Part shown: positions 13,520 to 23,166 of the stretch, one piece after another
How the letters are laid out: each line of letters opens with the position of its first letter
Position numbering within the stretch: position 1 is the stretch's first letter
From: Mesonia algae
Lineage (GTDB): Bacteria > Bacteroidota > Bacteroidia > Flavobacteriales > Flavobacteriaceae
Reading direction: 5' to 3'
DNA: 64,000 nucleotides
NCBI RefSeq assembly: GCF_003253545.1
Contig: NZ_QKYV01000002.1
Span: 1 to 64,000 of the forward strand
Notes under the pieces: model-generated
Database searches by the model: none
The model's input: only the letters and a program-made list of their open reading frames with translations
Told to the model about the DNA's origin: nothing
Translations under genes and position numbers: made by a program

Positions 13520-15940
13520 ATGGCGAAGAAAAAAACAAAAGCAAAAAAAAATAAAAAAGCCCCTTCTAAGTTTCCAAAAGTAATTATTACAAGGAAGCAC
13601 AAAGTACTTTTAGGTAGCTTTTTAATGCTTTTGGGTATAGCACTTACAATTGCGTTTATATCATTTCTTTTTAATTGGAAATATGACCAAGATACCATTG
13701 GATATTTTACCGATAGAAACATAGAAACTAAAAACTGGCTGAGTAAATTTGGAGCAGAAATAAGCCACTTTTTTATTTATAAAGGCTTTGGGATCGCTTC
13801 TTTTAGTCTTGCCATTCTCACTTCTCTCACAGGAATTTATTTATTTTTTAATCTCAATTCTAAGTCTCTTAAAAACTTTTGGTTTTGGGGAATTTTAGTG
13901 ATGATATGGTTTTCAACGCTATTGGGTTTTTTCGCTACAAAAAATGCCTTGTTGGGCGGAGTTATAGGTTACGAAACAAATGACTTTTTACAAGATTACT
14001 TAGGATTTACAGGAACTCTTTTAGTGCTTATTTTTGTAATGATTGCTTATTTAGTAATTAGACTTAACATCACCCCAGAGTTGGTTGCCAGCTATTTTGA
14101 ACGTACCAAAAAGGAAGTTTCTCAAGACTTTGAAGATTCTAAAGCCAAAGAAGAAGAAATACTTCAAGATTTTTTAAAGAAAGAACAAGAAGAGCAAACC
14201 CAACAAACCCATAACGTTCAAGATAACGCTTCCGCGGAAGCGAAAGATGTAAAAGCCGAAACAGAAGAAACTTTACAAGAATCAACGCCCGCGCCTAAAC
14301 CTGAACCTAAATCAGAAAAAATAGTGATTGAAGGTAATGAAGAAGAAGGAGACGTTTCGATGGAAGTTGAAACCACGGTTGAAGAAGAAGAAGAGGTAGA
14401 TACATTAAGTAAAAAATTGGTCAAAGATTTTGGAGAATTCGACCCTACTTTAGAACTTCAAAATTATAGATTCCCTACCATAGAATTATTAAAAGATTAC
14501 AATGCAGGCGGCGGTGGGATCACCATTAATCAAGAAGAACTAGAAGAGAACAAAAATAATATTGTCAATACGCTTAAAAACTATAAGATTGAAATTGCTC
14601 AAATTAAAGCAACTGTAGGACCTACGGTTACCTTATATGAGATTGTACCAGAAGCAGGAGTTCGTATTTCTAAAATTAAAAACTTAGAAGATGATATTGC
14701 ATTATCACTTTCGGCTTTAGGAATAAGGATTATTGCTCCAATTCCTGGAAAAGGAACTATTGGTATTGAGGTTCCTAATAAGAACTCTACGATTGTAAGT
14801 ATGAGGTCGGTGGTGGCTTCAGCTAAATTTCAAAATGCCGAAATGCAACTTCCGGTGGCTTTAGGGAAAACCATTTCTAATGAAACTTATGTAGTTGATT
14901 TGGCTAAAATGCCTCACTTGTTAATGGCAGGAGCAACGGGTCAAGGAAAATCGGTTGGGTTAAATGCGGTATTAACATCATTACTGTACCAAAAACATCC
15001 TGCAGAGGTAAAGTTTGTATTGGTAGATCCTAAAAAAGTAGAACTTACCTTATTCAATAAAATTGAAAGACATTATTTAGCCAAACTTCCAAATTCTGAA
15101 GAGGCGATTATTACGGATAATACCAAAGTAATTAACACGCTTAACTCACTCTGTATTGAGATGGATAGCCGTTACGACTTGTTAAAAGACGCCATGGTTA
15201 GAAATATTAAAGAGTATAACGAGAAGTTTAAAGCTAGAAAATTAAATCCGGAAAACGGACATAAATATCTTCCATACATTGTATTAGTGGTGGATGAATT
15301 CGCCGATTTAATTATGACTGCAGGGAAAGAAGTAGAAACTCCTATTGCCAGATTGGCGCAGTTAGCACGTGCGATTGGAATTCACTTAATTATAGCTACA
15401 CAGCGACCATCGGTAAATGTAATTACAGGTATGATTAAAGCCAACTTTCCTGCAAGAATCGCTTTTAGGGTAACCAGTAAAATAGATTCTAGAACTATAT
15501 TAGATACGGGAGGAGCCGATCAATTAATTGGTAAAGGAGATATGTTGTACACACAAGGAAATAATTTGGTGCGTTTACAATGTGCTTTTGTAGATACTCC
15601 AGAGGTAGAAAAAATCGTAGATTTTATTGGTGCACAAAAAGCTTATCCAGATGCTCATTTACTGCCAGAATATGAAGGCGAAGAAAGTGGCACAGGACTT
15701 GATATAGATGTTAGCGAAAGAGATAAACTGTTTCGTGAAGCTGCCGAAATTTTGGTTACTGCTCAGCAAGGATCTGCTTCTTTATTACAAAGAAAATTGA
15801 AAGTAGGTTATAATAGAGCGGGTAGAATAATAGACCAGATGGAAGCTGCAGGAATTGTAGGTCCTTTTGAAGGAAGTAAAGCCAGACAAGTTTTAATAAC
15901 CGATTTGGTTGCTTTAGATGAATTTTTAAATAACGAATAA
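13520..15940 (+). CDS. ftsK: DNA translocase FtsK/SpoIIIE
   Basis: 806 residues. Four membrane helices lie in the first 180 residues, followed by an acidic Glu/Lys-rich linker (about 190-290). The motor domain has Walker A GATGQGKSV near residue 471, DPKKVELTLF, and Walker B VVDEFADLI near 591. The C-terminal winged helix (KLKVGYNRAGRIIDQMEAAG) is the gamma domain that reads oriented DNA motifs and contacts XerD. It pumps DNA through the division septum so that dimers are resolved. First gene of a run with lolA and lptF/G. Confidence 0.95.
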   Translation: MAKKKTKAKKNKKAPSKFPKVIITRKHKVLLGSFLMLLGIALTIAFISFLFNWKYDQDTIGYFTDRNIETKNWLSKFGAEISHFFIYKGFGIASFSLAILTSLTGIYLFFNLNSKSLKNFWFWGILVMIWFSTLLGFFATKNALLGGVIGYETNDFLQDYLGFTGTLLVLIFVMIAYLVIRLNITPELVASYFERTKKEVSQDFEDSKAKEEEILQDFLKKEQEEQTQQTHNVQDNASAEAKDVKAETEETLQESTPAPKPEPKSEKIVIEGNEEEGDVSMEVETTVEEEEEVDTLSKKLVKDFGEFDPTLELQNYRFPTIELLKDYNAGGGGITINQEELEENKNNIVNTLKNYKIEIAQIKATVGPTVTLYEIVPEAGVRISKIKNLEDDIALSLSALGIRIIAPIPGKGTIGIEVPNKNSTIVSMRSVVASAKFQNAEMQLPVALGKTISNETYVVDLAKMPHLLMAGATGQGKSVGLNAVLTSLLYQKHPAEVKFVLVDPKKVELTLFNKIERHYLAKLPNSEEAIITDNTKVINTLNSLCIEMDSRYDLLKDAMVRNIKEYNEKFKARKLNPENGHKYLPYIVLVVDEFADLIMTAGKEVETPIARLAQLARAIGIHLIIATQRPSVNVITGMIKANFPARIAFRVTSKIDSRTILDTGGADQLIGKGDMLYTQGNNLVRLQCAFVDTPEVEKIVDFIGAQKAYPDAHLLPEYEGEESGTGLDIDVSERDKLFREAAEILVTAQQGSASLLQRKLKVGYNRAGRIIDQMEAAGIVGPFEGSKARQVLITDLVALDEFLNNE

Positions 15941-15948
15941 TAAGTATA

Positions 15949-16593
15949 ATGAAAAAGATTGTTTTACTAGTTTTAGCCATAGGATTATCAGGTTTAGTGC
16001 AAGCTCAAAATTCTGCGAAAGCTGAAAAATTATTAACTGAAGTTTCTCAAAAAGTTAAATCTTACGATAATATTGTAGTGGATTTTAAATATGTTTTAGA
16101 AAACACGGCAGAAAATATTAAGCAAGAAACAAGAGGAGATGTAAGTCTTAAAGGAGAACTTTACCGCCTTAATTTGATGGGAATAACTCGTGTTTTCGAT
16201 GGAAAAAAATTATATACAATCGTTCCCGAGGATGAAGAAATTACGATTTCTACTTACAACCCTAATGACGATCAAGGTATTACTCCATCAAAAATGCTAA
16301 CCTTTTATGAAGATGGTTATACCTATAAATGGGATACTACACAAGATATAAAAGGTAGAAAAATACAGTATATAAAATTAAACCCAATTGATTCTGAAGC
16401 TGAGATAAAAGAAATTTTATTAGGAATAGATGTGCAGACTAAGCATATTTATAACTTAATTCAAAAACAAGATAACGGTACCAAAGTGACTATTAAAGTG
16501 AATAGTTTCAAAACCAACGAACCTCTTTCTAATAATTTATTTTCTTTTGATGAAAGTAAATATGCTGGATATTACATCAATAGACTCGACTAA
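15949..16593 (+). CDS. lolA: Outer-membrane lipoprotein carrier protein LolA
   Basis: 214 residues with signal peptide (cleavage after VQAQ). The mature part has the LolA-type core with SYDNIVVDFKY at the start and DGKKLYTIVPEDEE in the middle. It carries lipoproteins through the periplasm from LolCDE to the outer membrane. It is 8 bases after ftsK and ends at the start codon of the LptF/G gene, so all three are co-transcribed. Confidence 0.88.
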   Translation: MKKIVLLVLAIGLSGLVQAQNSAKAEKLLTEVSQKVKSYDNIVVDFKYVLENTAENIKQETRGDVSLKGELYRLNLMGITRVFDGKKLYTIVPEDEEITISTYNPNDDQGITPSKMLTFYEDGYTYKWDTTQDIKGRKIQYIKLNPIDSEAEIKEILLGIDVQTKHIYNLIQKQDNGTKVTIKVNSFKTNEPLSNNLFSFDESKYAGYYINRLD

Positions 16594-18099
16594 TTGAAAA
16601 TAATAGATCGTTACATATTTAAGAGTTATCTAAAAACTTTCTTAGCAGTTTTTACGATTTTAATGTTCATTTTTTTACTCCAAACCATCTGGTTATACAT
16701 ATCAGAGCTTGCGGGTAAAGATTTGGACTTTTTAATTATAGCTCGCTTTCTGTTTTATTTTGCTCCCAATTTAATTCCATTAGTGTTACCATTAACTATT
16801 TTGGTAACTTCTATTATGACGTTTGGTAGCTTTGCAGAAAACTATGAGTTTGCAGCTATGAAATCTTCTGGGATTTCTTTACAGCGCGCTATGCGAAGTC
16901 TTATTATATTTATTTCTTTTTTAAGTATTACGGCTTTTTTCTTTGCAAACAACGTAATTCCGTGGGCAGAATTTAAATCTATTAATTTAAGAAAGAATAT
17001 CTCTAAGTTAAAACCTGCAATGGCTATTGTAGAAGGAGCTTTTAATGAAATAGGAGATGTAAATATTAAAGTGAAGGACAAATCTGGTGATAATGATCAG
17101 TTTCTTAAGGATGTCATTATTCATAAGAAAAATCCTAATATGAGAGGGAATTTCACTGTCATTAAAGCCAAAGATGGTGAACTGGTAGGAGATAAAGATT
17201 CAGATATATTATCACTTATTCTTTTTGATGGTAATTATTATGATGAAGTTCAGCCTAATGACTATGAAGCCAGAAGAAAAAAACCTTTTGTAAAAAGTTA
17301 CTTTGATGAATACAAGATCAATATAGATTTATCGAGCTTTAATGAAGTAGACTTGAGCGAAGAAAAATATAACTATTCTTACAAAATGTTAGATAGTAAA
17401 GAACTTCGTGTAGCGATAGATTCTTTGTCAGAAGACCTTAATCAAGATAAAAAAAGCTTTTCAGATAATATTTTAAATAGGAGTGGAGTTGAAAAAATTG
17501 GCATAGCTCCTAAAAAGTTGAACGATACTATAGCATCCAAAAAAATAGCTATAAAAAGTGTTCAAGGAGATAAACCTGAAAAGTACAATATTAAAAATTT
17601 AGAAGAATTATATGACTCTTACACATTTCTAGATCAACAACAACACTTAAATATTGCTATAGGATCTGTGCGAGGAACCTTATCAAATATTAAAGGAAAA
17701 AGATCTATACTTAGAAAAAAAGGAGAAACCATTAATAAAACCGAAATTCAATTACACAACAAGTATGCTTTAGCGCTCGCTTGCTTTATTTTATTTTTTG
17801 TGGGAGCACCTTTAGGAGCTATTATTCGTAAAGGAGGATTAGGTTTACCTATGGTTATTGCAATCTTATTATTTTTAACCTATCACTTTATTGGGATATT
17901 TGCTAAAAATAGTGCAGAAAATGGCGCTGTAAGTCCGTTTTTTGCTTCTTGGCTCTCGACATTTATTATGTTACCTTTAGGGGCATTTTTAACTTATAGA
18001 GCAACGACAGATCAAGGTTTCTTTAACCCAGACGTAATTATTTTACCCATTAAAAAATTCTTCAGAAAAATAGGATTAGCAAAGAAAGACAAAGAATAG
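16594..18099 (+). CDS. LptF/LptG family LPS export permease
   Basis: 501 residues. Three membrane helices in the first 110 residues and three at the C-terminus flank a periplasmic beta-jellyroll-like region, the YjgP/YjgQ layout. With LptB it extracts lipopolysaccharide from the inner membrane. The start is TTG (16594), immediately after the lolA stop codon, with MKIIDRYIFKSYLKTF matching the family N-terminus. The periplasmic insertion (about 180-370) is longer and more charged than in E. coli. The sequence does not say whether it is LptF or LptG. Confidence 0.88.
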   Translation: MKIIDRYIFKSYLKTFLAVFTILMFIFLLQTIWLYISELAGKDLDFLIIARFLFYFAPNLIPLVLPLTILVTSIMTFGSFAENYEFAAMKSSGISLQRAMRSLIIFISFLSITAFFFANNVIPWAEFKSINLRKNISKLKPAMAIVEGAFNEIGDVNIKVKDKSGDNDQFLKDVIIHKKNPNMRGNFTVIKAKDGELVGDKDSDILSLILFDGNYYDEVQPNDYEARRKKPFVKSYFDEYKINIDLSSFNEVDLSEEKYNYSYKMLDSKELRVAIDSLSEDLNQDKKSFSDNILNRSGVEKIGIAPKKLNDTIASKKIAIKSVQGDKPEKYNIKNLEELYDSYTFLDQQQHLNIAIGSVRGTLSNIKGKRSILRKKGETINKTEIQLHNKYALALACFILFFVGAPLGAIIRKGGLGLPMVIAILLFLTYHFIGIFAKNSAENGAVSPFFASWLSTFIMLPLGAFLTYRATTDQGFFNPDVIILPIKKFFRKIGLAKKDKE

Positions 18100-18104
18100 A
18101 TACT

Positions 18105-18112
18105 TAACTTTG
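18105..18112 (+). promoter_or_regulatory. -7 promoter box upstream of ribB
   Basis: TAACTTTG matches TAnnTTTG and stands 17 bases before the ribB start codon, so ribB probably has its own promoter besides read-through from the lptF/G gene. Confidence 0.45.
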
Positions 18113-18129
18113 CACAAAAGAAAAAGAAA

Positions 18130-19275
18130 ATGACTCAAGATATCACACCTACCAAAATACAACTCAATACTGTAAAAGAAGCTATAGACGACATCCGTAA
18201 AGGAAAAATGGTAATCGTTGTAGATGATGAAGATAGAGAAAATGAAGGTGATTTTATCGCTGCCGCGGAAGCAGTAACACCAGAGATGATTAATTTTATG
18301 GCTAAACACGGCCGCGGATTAATATGTGCTCCACTTACTGAAGATCGTTGTGATGAGTTAGGCTTAAATATGATGGTAGATAATAATACCGTTTTGCACC
18401 ATACCCAATTTACAGTATCGGTAGATTTGATAGGTCACGGTTGTACCACAGGAATTTCAGTGCACGATAGAGCAAAAACCATAAAATCTTTAGTTGAAAA
18501 AGAAACTAAACCTAGTGATTTGGGAAGACCTGGTCATATTTTTCCGCTTAAAGCGAAAAATGGGGGAGTTTTAAGAAGAACAGGTCATACAGAAGCTGCG
18601 GTAGATTTAGCTCGATTAGCAGGTTTTGAATCGGCTGGGATTTTAGTTGAAATTCTTAATGATGATGGGACTATGGCACGTTTACCACAACTGGTAGAAG
18701 TAGCTAAGAGATTTGATCTTAAATTAATCTCTATTGAAGATATGGTGGCTTATAGAATGCAGCACGACTCTTTAATAGAGAAAAAAGAAGATTTTGATAT
18801 TGAAACTCGTTTTGGAAACTATAGAATTAGAGCTTACAAGCAAACCACCAACAATCAAGTTCATATTGCTTTAACCAAAGGAAACTGGAGTACAGAAGAA
18901 CCAGTTTTAGTTAGAGTAAATTCTACTTTGGTAAATAATGACATTTTAGGTACGCTTACTAATAACGCCGACAAGAAACTAGACGAAATGTTTAAAGCGT
19001 TGAATAAAGAGGAGAGTGGAGCTATTGTATTTATTAATCAAGAAATGGCCAACCTTAATATTCTTACTCGTTTAGAAGAATTAAAAGAGTTGCAAAAGAA
19101 TGGTGAAATAAAAGCACCAAGATTAGCCTTAGATAATAAAGATTTTGGTATTGGGGCGCAAATATTACACGATTTGGGAATTCATAAAATAAAACTACTA
19201 TCAAACTCTAAACAAACGAAAAGAGTAGGGATGATAGGTTACGGATTAGAAATTACAGAGTACGTTAATTACTAA
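18130..19275 (+). CDS. ribB: 3,4-dihydroxy-2-butanone-4-phosphate synthase with degenerate GTP cyclohydrolase II domain
   Basis: 381 residues. The N-terminal RibB domain (1-205) is complete: [13 protein letters not shown], the acidic loop and GRPGHIFPL, plus [13 protein letters not shown]. The C-terminal half has the RibA fold ([26 protein letters not shown]). However, the Cys residues that hold zinc in GTP cyclohydrolase II are missing, since the matching region reads [14 protein letters not shown]. The protein therefore should make the four-carbon precursor of riboflavin but not open GTP, and a separate ribA is expected elsewhere. Confidence 0.9.
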   Translation: MTQDITPTKIQLNTVKEAIDDIRKGKMVIVVDDEDRENEGDFIAAAEAVTPEMINFMAKHGRGLICAPLTEDRCDELGLNMMVDNNTVLHHTQFTVSVDLIGHGCTTGISVHDRAKTIKSLVEKETKPSDLGRPGHIFPLKAKNGGVLRRTGHTEAAVDLARLAGFESAGILVEILNDDGTMARLPQLVEVAKRFDLKLISIEDMVAYRMQHDSLIEKKEDFDIETRFGNYRIRAYKQTTNNQVHIALTKGNWSTEEPVLVRVNSTLVNNDILGTLTNNADKKLDEMFKALNKEESGAIVFINQEMANLNILTRLEELKELQKNGEIKAPRLALDNKDFGIGAQILHDLGIHKIKLLSNSKQTKRVGMIGYGLEITEYVNY

Positions 19276-19307
19276 TTTTAATTGCTTATCATAATCTCGA
19301 TAGGAAA

Positions 19308-19349
19308 ATTATACATTATGAAAAATACTTATTTTTCATAATGTATAAT
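19308..19349. terminator. Long bidirectional hairpin between convergent genes
   Basis: A 20-bp perfect inverted repeat (19308-19327 against 19330-19349) with a 2-base centre. It includes the stop codon and the last six codons of the minus-strand nitroreductase gene, so part of the terminator is coding. It should stop transcripts from both sides. Confidence 0.7.
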
Positions 19350-19964
19350 CGTATCTTCTAAAGTTTTTCTTACTTTTTTAAACTCAGCAAACATATCATC
19401 TTTTGCTCGATAACCAACGGGTAACAACAAAACGGGTTTTAATCGATACTTATCTAAACCTAAAATTTCTTCTACTTTTTTTGGCTGAAACCCTTCCATA
19501 GGACAAGCGTCAATTTTTTCAATGGCGCAAACCGTTAGTAAATTTCCCATCGTTAAATACAATTGGTTTTTTGCCCAAGTTTCAATTTTCTCTTTACTGC
19601 TTTTTTCAAAATCTTTAATAAGAAAATCTTTAAACGGATTTAAAATTTCGTCTGGCGTATTTCTTAGATCCTTTACTCTCTCGAAATAGTTGAGAATAAA
19701 TTGCTCATCAATATTATCCTCAATGCATAGAACAAGTACGTGAGAAGCTGTACTTATTTGTTGCTGATTAAAACAAGGTTCTAAAAGTTGTTCTTGAACT
19801 TTTTTATTTTCAACGACGAGCATTTTTATAGGCTGCAATCCATAAGAGGTTGCCGTAAGTGAAAAAGCTTTTTCTAAGATTTCTATTTTATTTTGAGAAA
19901 TCTTTTTTTCGGTGTCAAATTTTTTAACGGCATAACGCCATTCTAACGAATCTATAACATTCAT
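19329..19964 (-). CDS. Nitroreductase family NAD(P)H-dependent oxidoreductase
   Basis: 211 residues. The FMN-binding N-terminus reads SLEWRYAVKKFD, and SLTATSYGLQPIKMLVVEN follows, as in NfsB-like reductases. The C-terminus has PMEGFQPKKVEEILG and LLPVGYRAKDD, the usual family ending. It is expected to be a cytoplasmic FMN flavoprotein that reduces quinones or nitro compounds; the physiological substrate is unknown. Confidence 0.88.
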   Translation of the reverse strand: MNVIDSLEWRYAVKKFDTEKKISQNKIEILEKAFSLTATSYGLQPIKMLVVENKKVQEQLLEPCFNQQQISTASHVLVLCIEDNIDEQFILNYFERVKDLRNTPDEILNPFKDFLIKDFEKSSKEKIETWAKNQLYLTMGNLLTVCAIEKIDACPMEGFQPKKVEEILGLDKYRLKPVLLLPVGYRAKDDMFAEFKKVRKTLEDTIIHYEK

Positions 19965-19980
19965 TAACTTAAGGTTTGTT

Positions 19981-19988
19981 TATCTTTG
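19981..19988 (+). promoter_or_regulatory. -7 promoter box upstream of the LpxR-like gene
   Basis: TATCTTTG matches TAnnTTTG and lies 71 bases before the start at 20060. No clear -33 box. Confidence 0.4.
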
Positions 19989-20059
19989 CGGCAATTTACA
20001 AAGATTCGCACTCAATTACAGAAAATTAAATCTATAAATTATACTTTCGATTTCCACTT

Positions 20060-21025
20060 ATGAATAACATATACATTATTGCTTTATTTTTAGGATTGAG
20101 TCTTCAAATGACTGCTCAAGACGACAGCTTACCTTCTCAAAACAATAACCGACACCAGATTGTAGCTTCTACAGATAACGATTTCTTTGCGGTATTTACT
20201 AATAAAGATAGATCATACTCCTTTGGCGTTTCAGCAGGTTATAGATTTATTCCAAACAAGGAAAACTTATTTACGCGTATTTTTTCAGATAAAAAGGACT
20301 TTCTTCATTTTATTAATTTAAAATTAGAAGCTTATACTCCAAATTATAATTTTAATACAGGTGAAACTACTGGAATTAGACCTTTTGCGGGTTGGTCATA
20401 TGCTACATTAGGTACTACTTATGCGTTCGATAAAAGTATAATAACATTTAAAGCAGAAATTGGTGTTTTAGGTGAAATTTCTCAAGCACACGAGTTACAA
20501 GATTGGTTTCATTCACAAGTTTCCGGAGATGTAGTGCTAGAAGGTTGGGACAAGCAAGTACCCAATCAGCTAGGAGTAAATTTAAAAGCGAACTATACAC
20601 GCTCTATTTTTACAAATAATAGTTTTAACGGTTTTGTAGAAGGAAATGCTTCTTTAGGAAACGTAAGAACTTTTGTGAACCCTCAGTTAGGAATACGTTT
20701 TGGTAGGTTTTTAGAAATTCAAAAATCTACAGCATTTCAAAACTCATTATTTAATTCTAATGATGAAGTAGAGTATTTTATAAAGTTGACAGGAGGATTT
20801 AAATTAAAAGCTTACGATGCCACTTTACAAGGTAATATGTTTGGATCTAACAAGAATGATTACATTTTAGAAGATATAGATCATACTACTTTTCATGCTA
20901 GTTTAGGAGGTTTTATTCATTATAGGGATTTAGATTTTTCTGCTATTTATTATATTAATAGTGGTGAAATAGACTCTATAAGAACACATAGTTATGGTGC
21001 TATAAGTATCGCCTACCAATTTTAA
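20060..21025 (+). CDS. LpxR-like lipid A deacylase family outer-membrane protein
   Basis: 321 residues with a signal peptide (to about residue 20, LQMTAQ). The mature part looks like a 12-strand barrel: STDNDFFAVFTNKDRSYSFG corresponds to the family's EN-D-F...TDR-YTNG segment, and GIRPFAGWSYATLGTTYA to its RPYAGW segment. Known members remove the 3'-acyloxyacyl group from lipid A at the cell surface. The family active site is close to these segments, but the Asn of the first motif and the YTNG pattern have changed, so activity is uncertain. Single gene. Confidence 0.75.
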   Translation: MNNIYIIALFLGLSLQMTAQDDSLPSQNNNRHQIVASTDNDFFAVFTNKDRSYSFGVSAGYRFIPNKENLFTRIFSDKKDFLHFINLKLEAYTPNYNFNTGETTGIRPFAGWSYATLGTTYAFDKSIITFKAEIGVLGEISQAHELQDWFHSQVSGDVVLEGWDKQVPNQLGVNLKANYTRSIFTNNSFNGFVEGNASLGNVRTFVNPQLGIRFGRFLEIQKSTAFQNSLFNSNDEVEYFIKLTGGFKLKAYDATLQGNMFGSNKNDYILEDIDHTTFHASLGGFIHYRDLDFSAIYYINSGEIDSIRTHSYGAISIAYQF

Positions 21026-21065
21026 GTATTAACATTTAAGTTACTTTAGTCTTATTTGGTCATAG

Positions 21066-21073
21066 TATCTTTG
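21066..21073 (+). promoter_or_regulatory. -7 promoter box upstream of endonuclease gene
   Basis: TATCTTTG lies 15 bases before the chosen ATG (21089). Its position just after the in-frame TTG at 21056 supports starting translation at 21089. Confidence 0.45.
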
Positions 21074-21088
21074 CGAAAAATCATACAT

Positions 21089-23047
21089 ATGAAATCTATT
21101 TTTACCCTCTTTTTTTTATTTCTCACCTCATTAACGACTTATTCACAGTTGGTTATTAATGAATTAGATTCAGATAGCGATAGCATCGATGATCTAGAAT
21201 TTGTCGAAATAAAATCTAACACTCCTAATTTTAACCTTAACGGATATGTACTCGTATTCTTTAATGCTTCCACCTCTGGAGGTAATTCTAGCTACTTAAC
21301 CTTCGATTTGTCGGGCTATACTACAGATGTGAACGGACTTTTACTTATAGGAAGTAGTCAAGTTTCTCCAGTTCCGCAGTATATTATTTCTCCCAATTTA
21401 ATTCAAAACGGTGCTGATGGAGTAGCAATTTATCAGGATAGTCCCTCGGCATTTCCTGAAGGAACTCTAGCGACACAAACCAATTTGATTGATGCTTTAG
21501 TTTACGATACAAGTGACGCCGATGCTACTGGTTTAATGGCTTTATTAGGCGAAACAGTACAGATTGATGAAGATGAAAATAATAATAAAGATTTTGAATC
21601 TATTCAGTTAAATAATGATGGAGTTACCTATACTGTGACTACGCCAACGCCAAGACAATTAAATGATGGTAGCGGTATTGTTTTAAACGGACTTACAATT
21701 TCGACCACCGCAACTCAGTATGATGAGGGAAATAATTTTGATATTACTTTCACCACAGAAAATGCAGTATCACAAGATGAAACCTTCAGCTTTAGCTTAA
21801 ATAATGCAGGTTTTGATAATTCAGATTTTACAGGCTCTACTACATTGACGATCCTTAGCGGAAATAATTCCGTGACAACGAATATTCAATTGATAGATGA
21901 TACTAGCGATGAGGGTGACGAAGTGGCTCTTATTCAGTTAACAAATTTACCTAGTGATTTTATTGCTCTAAATGATCAAATTGAATTACGTATTGTAGAT
22001 AATGATTTTGTAGTTTCTCCTTGGGGAACACCTATAAATCCTACTTTTGGCACTGTTGCGAATACCAAACCAGCAGGATATTATAGTCCTATAGATGGTT
22101 TATCAGGTACTAATCTAACAGATGCTTTACAAGATATTATATCAGAAGAAGGCGTGGTTAGAGCGCAAACCTATGCAGACGTAATTGATATTTTAAAAGA
22201 AGCAGATCAAAACCCAGCAAATAGTAATGAAGTATGGTTGGTATACTTAGAGATTTCTAGACCAAAATTAGATTTTCAAACTACTTCAAATAATTTTGGA
22301 ACTTGGAATAGAGAACATACTTATCCAAGATCTAGAGGAGGTTTTGCTAGTATCGAAGATGATGATATCGCCGATGGGAAGAATATCTTTTGGAACACCA
22401 ATGCAGATTCCCTTCGTCATGGAAACTCAGACGCTCACGCTTTAAGAGCTGTAGACGGACCTGAAAACAGTTCTCGAAACAACCAACATTATGGGGAATA
22501 TACAGGTCCGCAAAACACTCAGGGTAGCTTTAAAGGTGATGTAGCTAGAAGTGTATTATATATGGCGATTCGTTATAATAATTTAGCGATAGTAAATGGT
22601 TTTCCAGAGAATGGTCCTGGCGAATTAGGAGATCTAGCTACCTTGTTGACTTGGCATAGAAATGACCCTCCAGATGATTTTGAAATGAATAGAAATAATG
22701 TCGTATACGAATGGCAAAAGAATAGAAATCCATTTATTGATTATCCAGATTTAGTGGAATACATCTGGGGAAATCAAGTAGGAAATACGTGGAATAATCC
22801 TTTAAATGTTGATTCTTTAAGTGAAAATGAAATTAGTGTATATCCAAATCCGTCAAGCGGAAGTATTTTCGTGAATGGAGTAAATGGAAATTTCACATTA
22901 TCTGTTTATAATGTTACAGGTCAAAAACTAAACACTTTTGAAGCTACTCATACGGAAGAGATTCAACTTAATTTATCTACGGGAGTTTATTTACTTCAAA
23001 TTGATAAAAACCATCATAAATTCACTAAAAAGCTTATAGTGAAATAA
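21089..23047 (+). CDS. Secreted endonuclease I family nuclease with lamin-tail domain and T9SS sorting signal
   Basis: 652 residues from ATG 21089; the frame opens at 21056, but MKSIFTLFFLFLTSLTTYSQ is the signal peptide. Order: a lamin-tail-like domain (about 20-140, LVINELDSDSDS, FVEIKS), a Calx-beta-like domain (about 200-310, ending RIVDND), an endonuclease I domain (about 320-560, with NREHTYPRSRGGF and HALRAVDG), and a C-terminal type A sorting domain (last 75 residues, YPNPSSG...KLIVK). It should be secreted through type IX secretion and digest DNA outside the cell. Single gene with terminator. Confidence 0.9.
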   Translation: MKSIFTLFFLFLTSLTTYSQLVINELDSDSDSIDDLEFVEIKSNTPNFNLNGYVLVFFNASTSGGNSSYLTFDLSGYTTDVNGLLLIGSSQVSPVPQYIISPNLIQNGADGVAIYQDSPSAFPEGTLATQTNLIDALVYDTSDADATGLMALLGETVQIDEDENNNKDFESIQLNNDGVTYTVTTPTPRQLNDGSGIVLNGLTISTTATQYDEGNNFDITFTTENAVSQDETFSFSLNNAGFDNSDFTGSTTLTILSGNNSVTTNIQLIDDTSDEGDEVALIQLTNLPSDFIALNDQIELRIVDNDFVVSPWGTPINPTFGTVANTKPAGYYSPIDGLSGTNLTDALQDIISEEGVVRAQTYADVIDILKEADQNPANSNEVWLVYLEISRPKLDFQTTSNNFGTWNREHTYPRSRGGFASIEDDDIADGKNIFWNTNADSLRHGNSDAHALRAVDGPENSSRNNQHYGEYTGPQNTQGSFKGDVARSVLYMAIRYNNLAIVNGFPENGPGELGDLATLLTWHRNDPPDDFEMNRNNVVYEWQKNRNPFIDYPDLVEYIWGNQVGNTWNNPLNVDSLSENEISVYPNPSSGSIFVNGVNGNFTLSVYNVTGQKLNTFEATHTEEIQLNLSTGVYLLQIDKNHHKFTKKLIVK

Positions 23048-23072
23048 GCTTTTATACTACTGAATATTAAAG

Positions 23073-23102
23073 CCTTACTTCTTAAAAAGTAAGGTTTTTT
23101 TT
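23073..23102 (+). terminator. Terminator after endonuclease gene
   Basis: CCTTACTT and AAGTAAGG form a stem with a 6-base loop, followed by eight T. Confidence 0.7.
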
Positions 23103-23166
23103 ATGAAAAATTTTTATTTTTTCAATTGAATTTTAGTTTACATTAGCTCGGTTTTATAAAATTCAA

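Noticed and set aside
18130-19275. Calling the protein a fully bifunctional RibBA
   Set aside because: The zinc-binding Cys residues of GTP cyclohydrolase II are missing, so only the RibB half can be supported.
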